Positions 44,926-54,400 of a stretch of DNA of 64,000 bases are shown here, in pieces. A program made the position numbers and the translations under genes. How positions within the stretch are numbered: position 1 is the stretch's first letter; every line of letters starts with the position of its first letter. The stretch comes from Nocardia iowensis (GTDB lineage Bacteria; Actinomycetota; Actinomycetes; Mycobacteriales; Mycobacteriaceae). The DNA lies in assembly GCF_019222765.1 (NCBI RefSeq), contig NZ_CP078145.1, forward strand, positions 992,001-1,056,000, written 5' to 3'. Below the pieces are notes generated by a model. The model searched no databases. It was given only the letters and a program-made list of their open reading frames with translations, and had not been told where the DNA came from.

Positions 44926-45723
44926 ATGGTCTTCAAACGCAAGAAGAAGGTCGTGCCGTTCCGCACGGCGGGCGAACTCGACGCCATGGCGGCGGCGGGC
45001 GCGATCGTCGGCCGTGCGTTGGTCGCCGTACGCGCTGCCGCCAAGCCAGGGGTTTCCACCCTGGAGCTCGACGAGGTCGCCGAGCAGCTCATCCGGGACG
45101 CGGGTGCGGTGCCGTCCTTCAAGGGCTACCACGGTTTCCCCGGCTCGATCTGCTCGTCGGTGAACGACCGTGTGGTGCACGGGATTCCGACCGCCGACGA
45201 GATCTTGACCGAGGGCGACCTGGTCTCCATCGACTGTGGCGCCATTCTCGATGGCTGGCACGGTGATTCGGCGTGGACATTCGGCGTCGGCAACATCATC
45301 GAAGCCGACCGGCTGCTCAGCGAGGCGACCAAGCTGTCGATGGAGGCCGGTATCGCGGCCATGCTGCCCGGTAATCGGCTCTCCGACGTCTCGCACGCCA
45401 TCGAGCTCGGCACCCGCGCGGCCGAGCGGGAGCACGGTCGCGCGTACGGCATCGTCGACGGCTACGGTGGCCACGCCATCGGCCGCGAAATGCACCTCGA
45501 TCCGTTCCTGGCCAACGAAGGCGACCCGGGCAAGGGACCGAAACTCGTTGTGGGGTCGGTACTTGCGATCGAGCCGATGTTGACCCTTGGCACGACGCAA
45601 ACACAGGTGCTCGACGACGACTGGACCGTCGTCACCGTCGACGGCACCCGTGCCGCGCACTGGGAGCACACGGTCGCCGTCACCGAAGACGGCCCCCGCA
45701 TCCTCACCCTGCGCCCGGAGTAG
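44926..45723 (+). CDS. map: Type I methionine aminopeptidase
   Basis: 265 residues. Removes the N-terminal Met from nascent proteins using two metal ions. Metal ligands are visible in order: the Asp in [19 protein letters not shown] (two), His in [14 protein letters not shown], Glu in [11 protein letters not shown], and Glu in [12 protein letters not shown]. The secY-adk-map order is conserved in actinomycetes. Confidence 0.97.
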   Translation: MVFKRKKKVVPFRTAGELDAMAAAGAIVGRALVAVRAAAKPGVSTLELDEVAEQLIRDAGAVPSFKGYHGFPGSICSSVNDRVVHGIPTADEILTEGDLVSIDCGAILDGWHGDSAWTFGVGNIIEADRLLSEATKLSMEAGIAAMLPGNRLSDVSHAIELGTRAAEREHGRAYGIVDGYGGHAIGREMHLDPFLANEGDPGKGPKLVVGSVLAIEPMLTLGTTQTQVLDDDWTVVTVDGTRAAHWEHTVAVTEDGPRILTLRPE

Positions 45724-46296
45724 GTGCCCAGCGCACAGTGTCGAACACTGCGCCGGACTTGCTGTGCCTACGCTACGCGCCGTTGATCCCGTGCCGACCC
45801 CTCTGCACGGAGATCAAGCGGCGCAACACTATCCGCGACGCTGTGGGTCTGTGACGCTGCGTGGCGAGGAGTCGAACCGCACCGACGCCAGAACGGTGAA
45901 CCGTTCTGGACGATCTCGCCTCGTGCTCCGGTCCGGCACTATGCGCCGGCAACCGAATGATGGACGATACCCAGCCGCATCGCTGGATCGGTGTCGTCGT
46001 TCCTTGCGCCCGCGGCGCCTGACCGTGACGTTGTGTGCCCGAGCCGCGCTGCCCGGTGTCGAAATCAGTCGACGTTTATTTGCCTGATTTCTCGGTTACC
46101 TGAACGATGCCGTCAGCGTATGTCGGGGCGAGTGCCGCGGACGCGAGTAGGCGACTACTCGAATCTGCTTGCCGCGCCACGCGGTTCGCGTTCTCGCCAC
46201 TCTCGGCCTGCGCTGCGTGGCCGCGGGAAAATGGCTCTGGCGTGCGAATTCCGTTGCGGCAGGTAGCTTGCGAGTGACAATCGTCGCCGACGAAAA
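45724..46296. other. Gene-poor stretch after map
   Basis: About 570 bp with no reading frame I can support on either strand; the short frames lack recognisable motifs. Just after the map stop there is an imperfect inverted repeat (about 45731-45753, CAGTGT/ACACTG core) that may act as a terminator. Confidence 0.55.
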
Positions 46297-46328
46297 AACC
46301 CTGCGATGAGTGCACTCATCGCAGGGTT
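46297..46328 (-). terminator. Rho-independent terminator of the methyltransferase gene
   Basis: A perfect 14 bp stem (AACCCTGCGATGAG and complement, 4 nt loop). Read on the minus strand it is followed by a run of T (the plus-strand GAAAAAA), the classic intrinsic terminator layout, 15 bp after the minus-strand stop. Confidence 0.88.
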
Positions 46329-46342
46329 GTGCTGTGCGAGAT

Positions 46343-47137
46343 TCAGTCGGCGGCGCGCAGGGCGGCGCGAAGCACCAAAGTCACCAGGGGCAAGTCGAAT
46401 TCGCCCTCGGCCGTCTCTGGCCTGGTGTGCAGGTAATCGGTGATGCGGCGCAGCACCTCGGCTCGCTGCTGTGGCGACACCACCAGGGTGTGCGAGTGCG
46501 TTCCGATGGTCGCGGCAAGGGAATCCGCGGTCCGCCGTTGCGCGTGCGGGAACTCTGCCCGTTCGAAGACCTCGAACAGCGGATGCTCGGGCAGCATCGT
46601 CCCGCCCGGCTCCGGCGGCGGAGCCGAGGCATCCGACCTGGCGACCCGGGCCAATTCGGCGACCCACTCGACCCGCATATCGTCGGTGTTCCACAGGGCC
46701 GCGAAAATCCCGCCTTTCCGTAACACCCGGGCGAACTCCGGAAAGGCACGGTTCTGATCGAACCAGTGGAACGCCTGCCCGGCCACAATGGCGTCCACCG
46801 ATCCGGCGGCCAGCGGAATCTCCTCCGCGGTCCCCTCGTACGCGCGGACCCCGGGCAGCCGCCGCATCAGCTCGACGCGCATCCCGTCGTCGGGTTCGAC
46901 CGCGATCACGGTGGCACCCGCGGCCAGCAGGCCCTCGGTCAGCTTGCCGGTGCCGGCACCGAGGTCGAGGACGACCGGCGCCGGGATGGTCGGTATGGGC
47001 TCCAGCGCCCAGCGGATGGCCGCCAAGGGGTAGTCGGGCCGGTGCTCGGCGTAGTCGGTCGCGTGGGCGCCGAAGGAGGTTGCCCGTCGGGCATGAAGGG
47101 CACGCTTGCTCGCTTCTCGATCAGTCGTATTCCCCAT
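46343..47137 (-). CDS. Class I SAM-dependent methyltransferase
   Basis: About 264 residues with the SAM-binding glycine motif VVLDLGAGTGKLTEGL, the acidic loop IAVEPDDGMR and motif post-I GSVDAIVAGQAFHWFD. The HWFD form is typical of methyltransferase domain 11 proteins in actinomycetes. I start at ATG 47137 (MGNTTDREASKRA) after GGTGGGG; 47161 is also open. Substrate unknown. It ends in a clear terminator. Confidence 0.82.
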   Translation of the reverse strand: MGNTTDREASKRALHARRATSFGAHATDYAEHRPDYPLAAIRWALEPIPTIPAPVVLDLGAGTGKLTEGLLAAGATVIAVEPDDGMRVELMRRLPGVRAYEGTAEEIPLAAGSVDAIVAGQAFHWFDQNRAFPEFARVLRKGGIFAALWNTDDMRVEWVAELARVARSDASAPPPEPGGTMLPEHPLFEVFERAEFPHAQRRTADSLAATIGTHSHTLVVSPQQRAEVLRRITDYLHTRPETAEGEFDLPLVTLVLRAALRAAD

Positions 47138-47179
47138 GCGCCCCACCCTAAGTCCGGGCACCGCCCGTGCGTGCGTTAT

Positions 47180-47608
47180 TTACGACGCGCCGGGCAAGCG
47201 CCGCACGCCAGCGCATACCTCGGCGGCCAGATCGTCGTAGCCGACGGCCAGTTCCGCCAGGCGCTGCCACGCGTCCCACAGATCCCACTCGGAGGCACTC
47301 GCCAGTGCCGCGTAGGCGTTGGCGGTGAACTGCGCGAGGCGGTCGATCACGGCCCCGACGGTTTCGGTGTGCACATGCGCGGCACCGTGCGCGGGCGGCA
47401 GCTGCACGGTGATCCAGCGGTCGATGTCACGCACCAAACTCGCACGGCGCGCGTCGATTTCGTCGGCCACCTCGCGGCAGGCGCCGAGTCGTCGCTCGTG
47501 CAACGTGGTCAGCTCGTGCGCGCACCGCAGCAGCGGGTTTCCCTCCGGGTGTTCACCCCGGCAGGCTTGCAGCACTTGATGTTTGGCGGGAAGCTGTCCC
47601 GTCGTCAT
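47180..47608 (-). CDS. DUF4254-like protein
   Basis: About 142 residues, mostly helical, with LLRCAHELTTLHERRLGACREVADEID and RASLVRDIDRWI resembling the DUF4254 family seen in mycobacteria and Nocardia. Function unknown. ATG 47608 overlaps the stop of the upstream gene by 4 nt (ATGA). Residues upstream of this start are Arg-rich shadow sequence and are excluded. Confidence 0.7.
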   Translation of the reverse strand: MTTGQLPAKHQVLQACRGEHPEGNPLLRCAHELTTLHERRLGACREVADEIDARRASLVRDIDRWITVQLPPAHGAAHVHTETVGAVIDRLAQFTANAYAALASASEWDLWDAWQRLAELAVGYDDLAAEVCAGVRRLPGAS

Positions 47609-48063
47609 CGCAACCCCAGATTCCGGCACGAGCGAACGGTGTCCACGATGGACGCCCCGGATGGTCGAAACCCGTTCTCCGGGGCGATAATCCACTCGCG
47701 ATACCCGGCATGGGCGTCGGCCGGCGACGGCAGCGCTATCTCGCCGCCGGTCGGCACGATCGATACGTTGAGCCGGAACAGTTCGGCGAACAGGCGCACG
47801 TCGTCGGGCAGATCGGGCCGGACCAGGAAGGTCCATCGTTTCGACCGCACATGAGAGATTACCGGCCCCAAGGGATTTCGATGATGTATCAAATCGTCAT
47901 GGACCTGCTGACCCAGCGTGGCAGGCATCGTGATCGCGCCGACGAATCCGGCGCGGACGATGATCCGGCCGATCTCCGGATGAAATCCGGCGGGGAGGTC
48001 GCAGGTATGTCGGTAGTAGGCGCATCGGGCGGCTGGTGTTTCCGCCAACGCCAGTTGGTCCAT
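47605..48063 (-). CDS. Conserved hypothetical protein
   Basis: A 152-residue protein with RIIVRAGFVGAITMPATLGQQV, RSKRWTFLVRPDLPD and GGEIALPSPADAHAGYREWI. I do not recognise an enzyme family with certainty; the strand-rich core and the GGxIALPSP motif faintly recall primase-polymerase N-terminal domains, but no catalytic residues can be assigned. It is coupled to the DUF4254-like gene by a 4 nt overlap, so the two may act together. Confidence 0.65.
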   Translation of the reverse strand: MDQLALAETPAARCAYYRHTCDLPAGFHPEIGRIIVRAGFVGAITMPATLGQQVHDDLIHHRNPLGPVISHVRSKRWTFLVRPDLPDDVRLFAELFRLNVSIVPTGGEIALPSPADAHAGYREWIIAPENGFRPSGASIVDTVRSCRNLGLR

Positions 48064-48355
48064 GGGGAGCCTCGACTAGCATCGTGTGTCTGGTGAAGCC
48101 GCCCGAGCCGGTGCGTCCTAGGCACTGAGGGTGACCTACGACACCGTTTCGGGCGTGAGCTTCAGTAGAGCACCCCATGGATCGGGATAAACGTTCCGTT
48201 CAATTAGTTCTCGAGAAGTTCGCCTAGCCGCCGGTTACCGGTGGGTGCGGTATGGGTCATCCGCGAGGTGTACACCTGACGGCGTATGTACAGGCCAGCA
48301 AGTTCAGGGTTAATCACCGATGCGGCGGCGGAGCGGGGTCCATACGCTCGTCGGT
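48064..48355. other. Divergent intergenic region
   Basis: About 290 bp between the minus-strand pair and the PLDc_N protein. It should hold promoters for both directions; I see no convincing operator, RNA gene or further coding frame. Confidence 0.5.
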
Positions 48356-48640
48356 ATGACAACGATTGCTCTCGCTTCCGCGCCAGCCCTGGCCAGTACC
48401 GCTGAAACGGCGGGCTCGATCGCCCTCGGTGTGCTCACCATCGCCGTCGTGCTCGGCGGCGTCATCTTGTTCATCGCCGGTGTGGTCAGCGCGCTACGGT
48501 CCAGCAACTATGCGGCGGCCGGTAAGGCGATCTGGGTGCTGCTCATGCTCGCGTTCCCGTTCCTCGGCCCGCTGGTGTGGTTCATCTGGGGCCGCAACTC
48601 GACCATCCAGCCGGTGGTGCACTCGAACTCCGCCGGGTGA
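48356..48640 (+). CDS. Small membrane protein with PLDc_N domain
   Basis: 94 residues with two membrane segments: IALGVLTIAVVLGGVILFIAGVVSAL and ILLMLAFPFLGPLVWFIWGR-like VLLMLAFPFLGPLVWFIWGR. The latter is the signature of the phospholipase D N-terminal membrane domain, here without any nuclease part. ATG 48356 is chosen; the frame is open to 48320. It is convergent with the TPR-like gene. Confidence 0.8.
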   Translation: MTTIALASAPALASTAETAGSIALGVLTIAVVLGGVILFIAGVVSALRSSNYAAAGKAIWVLLMLAFPFLGPLVWFIWGRNSTIQPVVHSNSAG

Positions 48641-48644
48641 CGGC

Positions 48645-50168
48645 TCAGGGGGTGGTCCGGAAGAACAGCACGCGATCACCGTGCTCGGCGAGCGGGGTGG
48701 TCGCGCTGATCTGCCGCAGGCCACTGGCCGGCAGATAGGTCAGGTTGGCGAACATCTGGGTGTTGCCGAACGCGGCGCGCAGTTTGGTCTCGGTCGCGCG
48801 GTCGGCGTTCAAATCGGCGAGCATCTTGAAGTCCAGGGGCGCCAGCGGTTTGTCCAGCGGCGCCTGTCCGGCCGGACGGCCGAGTGCGGCGTACTGGGTC
48901 GCCGCCCCGTGTTCGTACCAGCACAGCTCGTAGGCGACGTGTTCGGTCACGGTGATCGCGGCGACCGGCCAATCTTGGGAAAGACGCATCGCCAGCGGAT
49001 GTTTCCCGACCGGCGTCAGCTCCCAGTGCAGGCTCATCACCGTCACCCAGCCGCCGTACGGCTGATCGATCAGCACCACGTCGTCGCCGAGCTTCTCCGC
49101 CGTATTCACCTCGGCGTCGGTGATCTTCCAATGCTCGTCGTGTTCGCCGAGGTAGCTGGCGCGATCCAGCGGATAGGCGTCGTCGGTCGCGTAGGCGCCG
49201 ATGATCGCCGCGCGGATCTGCGCGATCGCGTCCGGGACCGGGCAGTACACGCTCAGCGCGCCGAAGCTGGTACCGATCTGCACCGGCATCGACGGCGGGT
49301 CGGGCTCCGCGCCGGGTAGCAGCGGCCGCAGGCCGACAAGGGCCAGCTTCCAGTTGATCTCCTCGACGGTCGACAGATCGCCCGAGGACTTGAACAGGAT
49401 CTGCTGCTGGGTCAGCCGTCCGGCCTGCTCCAGGGTGCGGCAACCCAGCTCGGCGAGCGCCTTGTACGACTTGGGGGTGAGGTCGAGATCTTGAATCCCG
49501 CAGGCGCGCAATCGGATCGACATGCTCGTCGAGGTGAACGCGGAATACCGCTCCCGATACATCGAGAGGGCCTGCTTGCGGGACCGGCCGACCATCAGCG
49601 TCCGCAGCAACGTGCTCAGGCTCGCCAGGTATTTGCCGGAGAGCTCCGGATTCGCCGCGGCCAGCGCGCTGCGAATCCGTGCCGCCTCCTCGGTCGCCGC
49701 CACCGCGGCGTCCTGGTCGAGACGTCCCAGCCACACGCCGCACTTGGACAGGCCGTCGGCGCACAGCCCCGCGACCTCGGGATGGATTCGCGCCAGTTGC
49801 CGATAGGCGTCACACGCGCGCCGGATAGTGGTGGTCGCCAGTTCCCTGCGGCCGCTGTGCCTGGCCGCGAGTTCGACCGACCTGAGGGCCTCGTTCAGCT
49901 CGCCCGCCAGGCGTGCGTTCAACACCTGCCCGGTGGCGAGCAGACGGAGCCGGATGCCGACCGCCTCCTCGGCGGGGGCGAGGGCGTCCCGGGTGCGGTC
50001 CCGTACCGACCCGTTGGTCTTGGTGGCGATAAATGCCTTCGCGAGTTCACCGAGTGAGGTGGCCAGCCGAAGGTCGGCCTCGACCGAACGGTCGAGCGCC
50101 GCATACCGATCCGCGGCGACCTGACGCTCCAGCGCGTCCAGATCCATCGCGTCCCTCGTTTCCAGCAT
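48645..50168 (-). CDS. TPR-like helical protein with an RpoA-CTD-like motif
   Basis: About 507 residues. The N-terminal ~210 are helical with TPR-like spacing (EEAVGIRLRLLATGQVLNARLAGELNEAL). Residues about 230-285 (LTPKSYKALAELGCRTLEQA, then LTQQQILFKSSG and LSTVEEINWKLALVGLRP) resemble the helix-hairpin-helix of the RNA polymerase alpha C-terminal domain. The rest is an unrecognised beta-containing domain ending ATTPLAEHGDRVLFFRTTP. Starts at 50168 or 50147 are both plausible. It lies downstream of the WXG100 and toxin genes on the same strand and may belong to that locus. Confidence 0.65.
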   Translation of the reverse strand: MLETRDAMDLDALERQVAADRYAALDRSVEADLRLATSLGELAKAFIATKTNGSVRDRTRDALAPAEEAVGIRLRLLATGQVLNARLAGELNEALRSVELAARHSGRRELATTTIRRACDAYRQLARIHPEVAGLCADGLSKCGVWLGRLDQDAAVAATEEAARIRSALAAANPELSGKYLASLSTLLRTLMVGRSRKQALSMYRERYSAFTSTSMSIRLRACGIQDLDLTPKSYKALAELGCRTLEQAGRLTQQQILFKSSGDLSTVEEINWKLALVGLRPLLPGAEPDPPSMPVQIGTSFGALSVYCPVPDAIAQIRAAIIGAYATDDAYPLDRASYLGEHDEHWKITDAEVNTAEKLGDDVVLIDQPYGGWVTVMSLHWELTPVGKHPLAMRLSQDWPVAAITVTEHVAYELCWYEHGAATQYAALGRPAGQAPLDKPLAPLDFKMLADLNADRATETKLRAAFGNTQMFANLTYLPASGLRQISATTPLAEHGDRVLFFRTTP

Positions 50169-50281
50169 GATCCTCCGCCGACGAGCGGCACCGAGACGCC
50201 GCACCTTCTGGGCTCCGAGTCTGTCACGGTTGCCGGAGCGGCGCACCTGAATCTTTTTCGATCTCCCGCCGGATCGGTCCG

Positions 50282-50602
50282 TCAGCGGGGTTTCAGCGAA
50301 CGGGTGCTGTTGTCTTCGGCAATCTCGAAAGCCTTTGCGGCTTTGCGTAATTCCCGCGTCTGCTCGGTGAAGCGGTCGATGTTGTTCTGTAGCGAGGCAT
50401 AGAGGTTGTCCCGGCCGGCCAGGTAGCCCTTCTCACCGTTCGCGAACTGTTCACCGGTCTTGTCGTCGCCCCAGCAGGCGCCCCGGCCGTCGGCCGAGGT
50501 GCGCAGGTTTTTCAGAATGCTCTCGACCTTGTGTGTGCATGCTTCGAAATCTGTTGCCGCCGATCGGAAACCGCGGGTATCGACTTCGATGTTGTCAGCC
50601 AT
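50282..50602 (-). CDS. WXG100-family type VII secretion protein
   Basis: 106 residues: two helices around the turn ACWGDDKTGEQFANGEKGY (WxG). It lies 35 bp downstream of the internally duplicated protein and close to the giant toxin on the same strand, so it is a likely export partner or co-secreted substrate. A possible secretion signal (YxxxD/E-like) is not clear. Confidence 0.8.
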   Translation of the reverse strand: MADNIEVDTRGFRSAATDFEACTHKVESILKNLRTSADGRGACWGDDKTGEQFANGEKGYLAGRDNLYASLQNNIDRFTEQTRELRKAAKAFEIAEDNSTRSLKPR

Positions 50603-50637
50603 GATGCGCTCCTTGGTGCCGGTGTTGCCGAGTCGGG

Positions 50638-51438
50638 TCAGTGTTCGGCGAGATCACGGATGGCTGCCAGATCCGGGGCGGTATGCAGCTCGGCGCGAGG
50701 GTCGACGACCCCGGCGAACGAGTCGTGCGGATAGGTTCTGGCATGCCGCAGCGCGTCCGTCGCGGACAATCCGGCGGCATACGCGTCGCCGAGCCGCATC
50801 CGCCACAACCCGGCGGCGAGCTTCCCGTCCGCACCCGCCGCGACCAGCGGAAGGTAGTCGGCCGCGTCGCCGGTGACCGACGCCCACAGGTAGCCGAGCA
50901 TCGTGTTGTTCTTGACGATCGGCAGGAACTGCACGGCGGCCGTCGTTTCCGTCGGATAGTTCGGCGGCGCGGGCGCACTGACCAGCGGACCCCATCCTTG
51001 CGTCCGGTCCGCGGGCGTGCCGTCCGGGAACATGCCGTCCTGGATGATCGGACCCGGACCCAACGGCGGGCCGTCCGGGTTCAGTTCATTCCAGATCGCT
51101 TCGAGGCTCGCGGCCGCCGTGGGGGTGGCGTCGGCGGCGATCCCACCGCCGTCCGGGTCCTCCGGCTCGCCGATCCAGCGTTCGATGGCGGCGGACGGAG
51201 TGAGGCCGGCCGCTGCCGCCTCGTTCAGCCGGCGTTCCCAGGTGAACAGACAGGTCAGGTTGTCGCCCGCGACCGCGAGGCGACGTTCGAAGCCTGCCGC
51301 GTTCCCGGTCGGCGACGCCCAGAGATATCCGATCAGGGTGCCGTGCAGCGTGACCGGGAGGTAGACGACCGGCAGGCGGGTCCACTTCGCAAAGGTGCCG
51401 GATACGGAGCTATTACTCATCGGGCTCGATTCTTTCAT
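50638..51438 (-). CDS. Internally duplicated protein, candidate immunity factor for the giant toxin
   Basis: 266 residues made of two copies of one module: LPVTLHGTLIGYLWASPTGN with its following helix AAAAGLTPSAAIERW, and LPIVKNNTMLGYLWASVTGD with AYAAGLSATDALRHA. The linker between them is Pro/Asp/Gly-rich. The ATG overlaps the toxin's stop (ATGA), so it is translated right after the toxin, the classic immunity position. I do not recognise the family. A secretion accessory role is the alternative. The first ATG (51438) is used; 51420 is also possible. Confidence 0.65.
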   Translation of the reverse strand: MKESSPMSNSSVSGTFAKWTRLPVVYLPVTLHGTLIGYLWASPTGNAAGFERRLAVAGDNLTCLFTWERRLNEAAAAGLTPSAAIERWIGEPEDPDGGGIAADATPTAAASLEAIWNELNPDGPPLGPGPIIQDGMFPDGTPADRTQGWGPLVSAPAPPNYPTETTAAVQFLPIVKNNTMLGYLWASVTGDAADYLPLVAAGADGKLAAGLWRMRLGDAYAAGLSATDALRHARTYPHDSFAGVVDPRAELHTAPDLAAIRDLAEH

Positions 51439-54400
51439 TTCGGTGCGGGTCCGGCTGTCGACGGCGTGGTGCTGGTCGTTGCGGTCGCGGGCGGTATGTA
51501 GACGACGGGTGCGATCCTGAGTTCGACTCGTCCTCGGACGAGGTACCGCACTCCGGTGTAGCGGGCGCCCTGCGGGTTTTCGACGACGTCGGTGATGAGG
51601 TAGCGGGTGCCGCGCGGGAGGATCAGTTCGCGCTGGTCCGGGTACGCACTGCGCGGTCCCATCCAGAGGCCGGTGGCTGCGGGCGGTAGCTCGAGCTCCA
51701 TGCGGATGGGGCCGTCGAAATGACCCGGTGGGGTGGCACCCAGGCTGGTGGACATGAAGCCGGACTCGATCTGGACGGTCCCGCGCAGCGAACGGGGGTC
51801 CCCGGTGCCCAATGGCGCGCCGCCGACGCGCAGAAACGAGATGTCCCGCATGCCGCGAACGACTTCCAGCGGGGCGGGCAGGTCACGGCCGACCGCTTGA
51901 TCGAGCCACAGCGCGTGGGTGTTCAGGTTTTCGGCGGTGAGGGTGCCGCCGATCCACTCCGACACCGACCAATGCGTTTCCGCGTTGGCTCTGGCCAACT
52001 CGATTCGGCGGTCGGGGGCCGGGTCGCGGAGCATGTCGAGGACCGCCTGGTTTTCCTCGAACGTCAACGGTGCCCGTCGTCCCGCGGTGACATCGGCCAA
52101 CACCGTGTGCAGCCCGTGTGCGGTGGGCGGACTGTTGGTCAGCCGGAACAGCGTGTCGTAGCGAACTCGGTCGTTGCTCAGATCGGCTACCCACTGGTGG
52201 ATGTCACCGTTGCGCAGCGGGAAATTGATCCAAGAATTCACGGTATAGCGGTGGGCTTCGGCAAATGCGGGGGCCGGCAGGCTGTCTCGGATCGGGCCGA
52301 GGACGCTTTCGCCATAGTGCTCCCCGGCGTTGTTGGAGGCGAAGCGAACGACCTCGGGTGCGGCAGGGGACGTCGGGTCGGTGGCGCCGCCGGTGAGTGG
52401 TGCGGTCGAGTCGGTTGCCGTCGAGTGGATCGGGTGGTCGGTCGCCACGGTGGCCGGTGTGCCGTCTGGGCGGACGGCGACGTGGTAGTGGCCGCCGTTG
52501 GTGTCTTCGCGATAGAGGACGCCGACGGGTTGGTCCGGGAAGCCGTGGTGCAGCATCCTGATCTTCTCGTCCGGGTAGAGCACGACCAGGTTCAGCTGGA
52601 GAGCTCGTGCGGCGAGCGGGAGCAGGAAGTTGCCTGCCTCGTGTCGGTATTCGCCCTCGCCCAGCAGGCTTTCGAGTTGCCGGTGGTATTCGGCGGTGAC
52701 GCGGCGGTCGTCGTTCCAGCGGCCCGGCTGCTCGGCGTCGAGCTGTCGGCGGAAGTCGGCAAGGTAGTGCTCACTGTTGAGGTTGAGTTCGATGGCGAGT
52801 CGGGCGCGTAGGTCGAGGTGTCCGTCGGGGCCGAGGCCCATGGTTTCGGACAGTGCATGGAACAGGCAGTCGCCGTCGCCGGGCATGGATTTCCAGCGAC
52901 CTTCCGGCGGACGGATTCCGTCGACGTGCTCGGCCTGTCCTGCCCGGTCGAGTCCACCGCCGGTCTCTGCGGTCCGGGCTCTCGTGGATTCCGCTGCGAG
53001 CGGCGGAGTTTCGCCGGTGCTCCGGACAGTCGTGGATGCTGTGGGGTGCGAGGATGATTCGGCCGTCGTCCGGCCATTGACGCCCGCGAGCTCCGATGGC
53101 GTGCGGATCGACCCAGGAACGGCCGCAACGGGGGTGCCCGGTGCGGCGGCGGTGGGTTTTCCCGAACCGTGCAGGGCGTATGCCCCCGCGCCGCTGAGGG
53201 AGAGCGTGCCGAACTTCGGCAGATGCTCGAGATCGACCGCGAGGACTCCTGGCCCACGCCGCAGTCGGCTTTCGGTGGCCTGCCCGTCGGTGCGGTATTC
53301 GATACCGGGTGCCGGTTGGCGGAAGACCCGCGCACCGGTTACCGGGTCGGTCCCGTCATTGTGGTTCCAGGGATTCTCCAGAACCACCCGGACGGGCTGC
53401 CCGAGCCCATCGCGCTCGATGCCAACGACGGGATAGGCGTGGTTACCGACGAGGCCGGGGACCAGTGTCGTGTCCTCTTGCAAGTCCCCGAACGAACGCG
53501 TACCGAGCACCACCAAGTCGCCGCGGGCCAGTGCGTAGTCGATCTGTTCGGCGATCGCTCGCGGCAAGGCGGGGGAGCCGGTCAGCTTCCGCAGATGGTT
53601 CTCCGAGCCGAAGGCGGATTTCATGTAGTCGTCGAGCTTTGCCCGCTCGGTGCTCCATTCGGCCGGGAAACGGCTTGTGACGAATTCTCCGAATCCCTTG
53701 GGTGAAGCGAGATCTTCGTCTTTCAAGAAGTCGAGCCATATGGGTCGACCAGCGGCCTCGTCATAGCCGTGCTGTTTGACCAGGTCCGCGATTTTCTCGT
53801 TGCGCTTGGTTTCCAGCGCCTGTTCCCAGTCGGCGCGTGCGCCGAGCAGTTTGTGGACGAACTCGGGATCGCCACCGATCTGGGCGTGCAGCACCTCGGC
53901 GGAGAATCGCATCGGGTGCAGGAAGTCCGAGTCATCGATGCTGCGTACCGGCTGGCGCAGCCAACCGCCGTCCGGCCGATGAAAATCCTTGCCCAAGTGT
54001 TCGGCTGTGATACCCGCTACGCCACCGACAATGCCGTGATAGCCATTGATCCCGCCGAATCGCACCACGTACGCCTTCTCGATCAGCGCGGGCCACAGCG
54101 GCGCACCGGGGCGGTGGCCGGCGAAATAGCCTTCGTTGGTCGCCGGGTCGACGTAGATCTGCTTGGTGACACGCACCCATTCCGGTGCGCCGTCGACGAA
54201 GAAACGGACCCCGACGGTGCCGTCGCGGTAGTCGTGAATGATTTCTCGGATTGCCGACGGCCGGTTGGCGGCCAGGCTTTTCAGGTCGGCGAGCAGGTAG
54301 CAGTCGCCGAGCTTGCCTTGCGCTACATCCTCGGGCCGCGGCTGTCCGTCGGGTCTGAACAGTTCATCATGGTAACGGCTGACCGCCTTCGGCATCGGCA

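Noticed and set aside
45587..46315. Short frames in the gap after map
   Set aside because: No conserved motif, poor composition for coding and no ribosome site; treated as non-coding.
47605..48063. Assignment of the conserved hypothetical as a primase-polymerase or RNA polymerase subunit
   Set aside because: Only a weak motif resemblance, 152 residues and no catalytic acidic triad; left as unknown.
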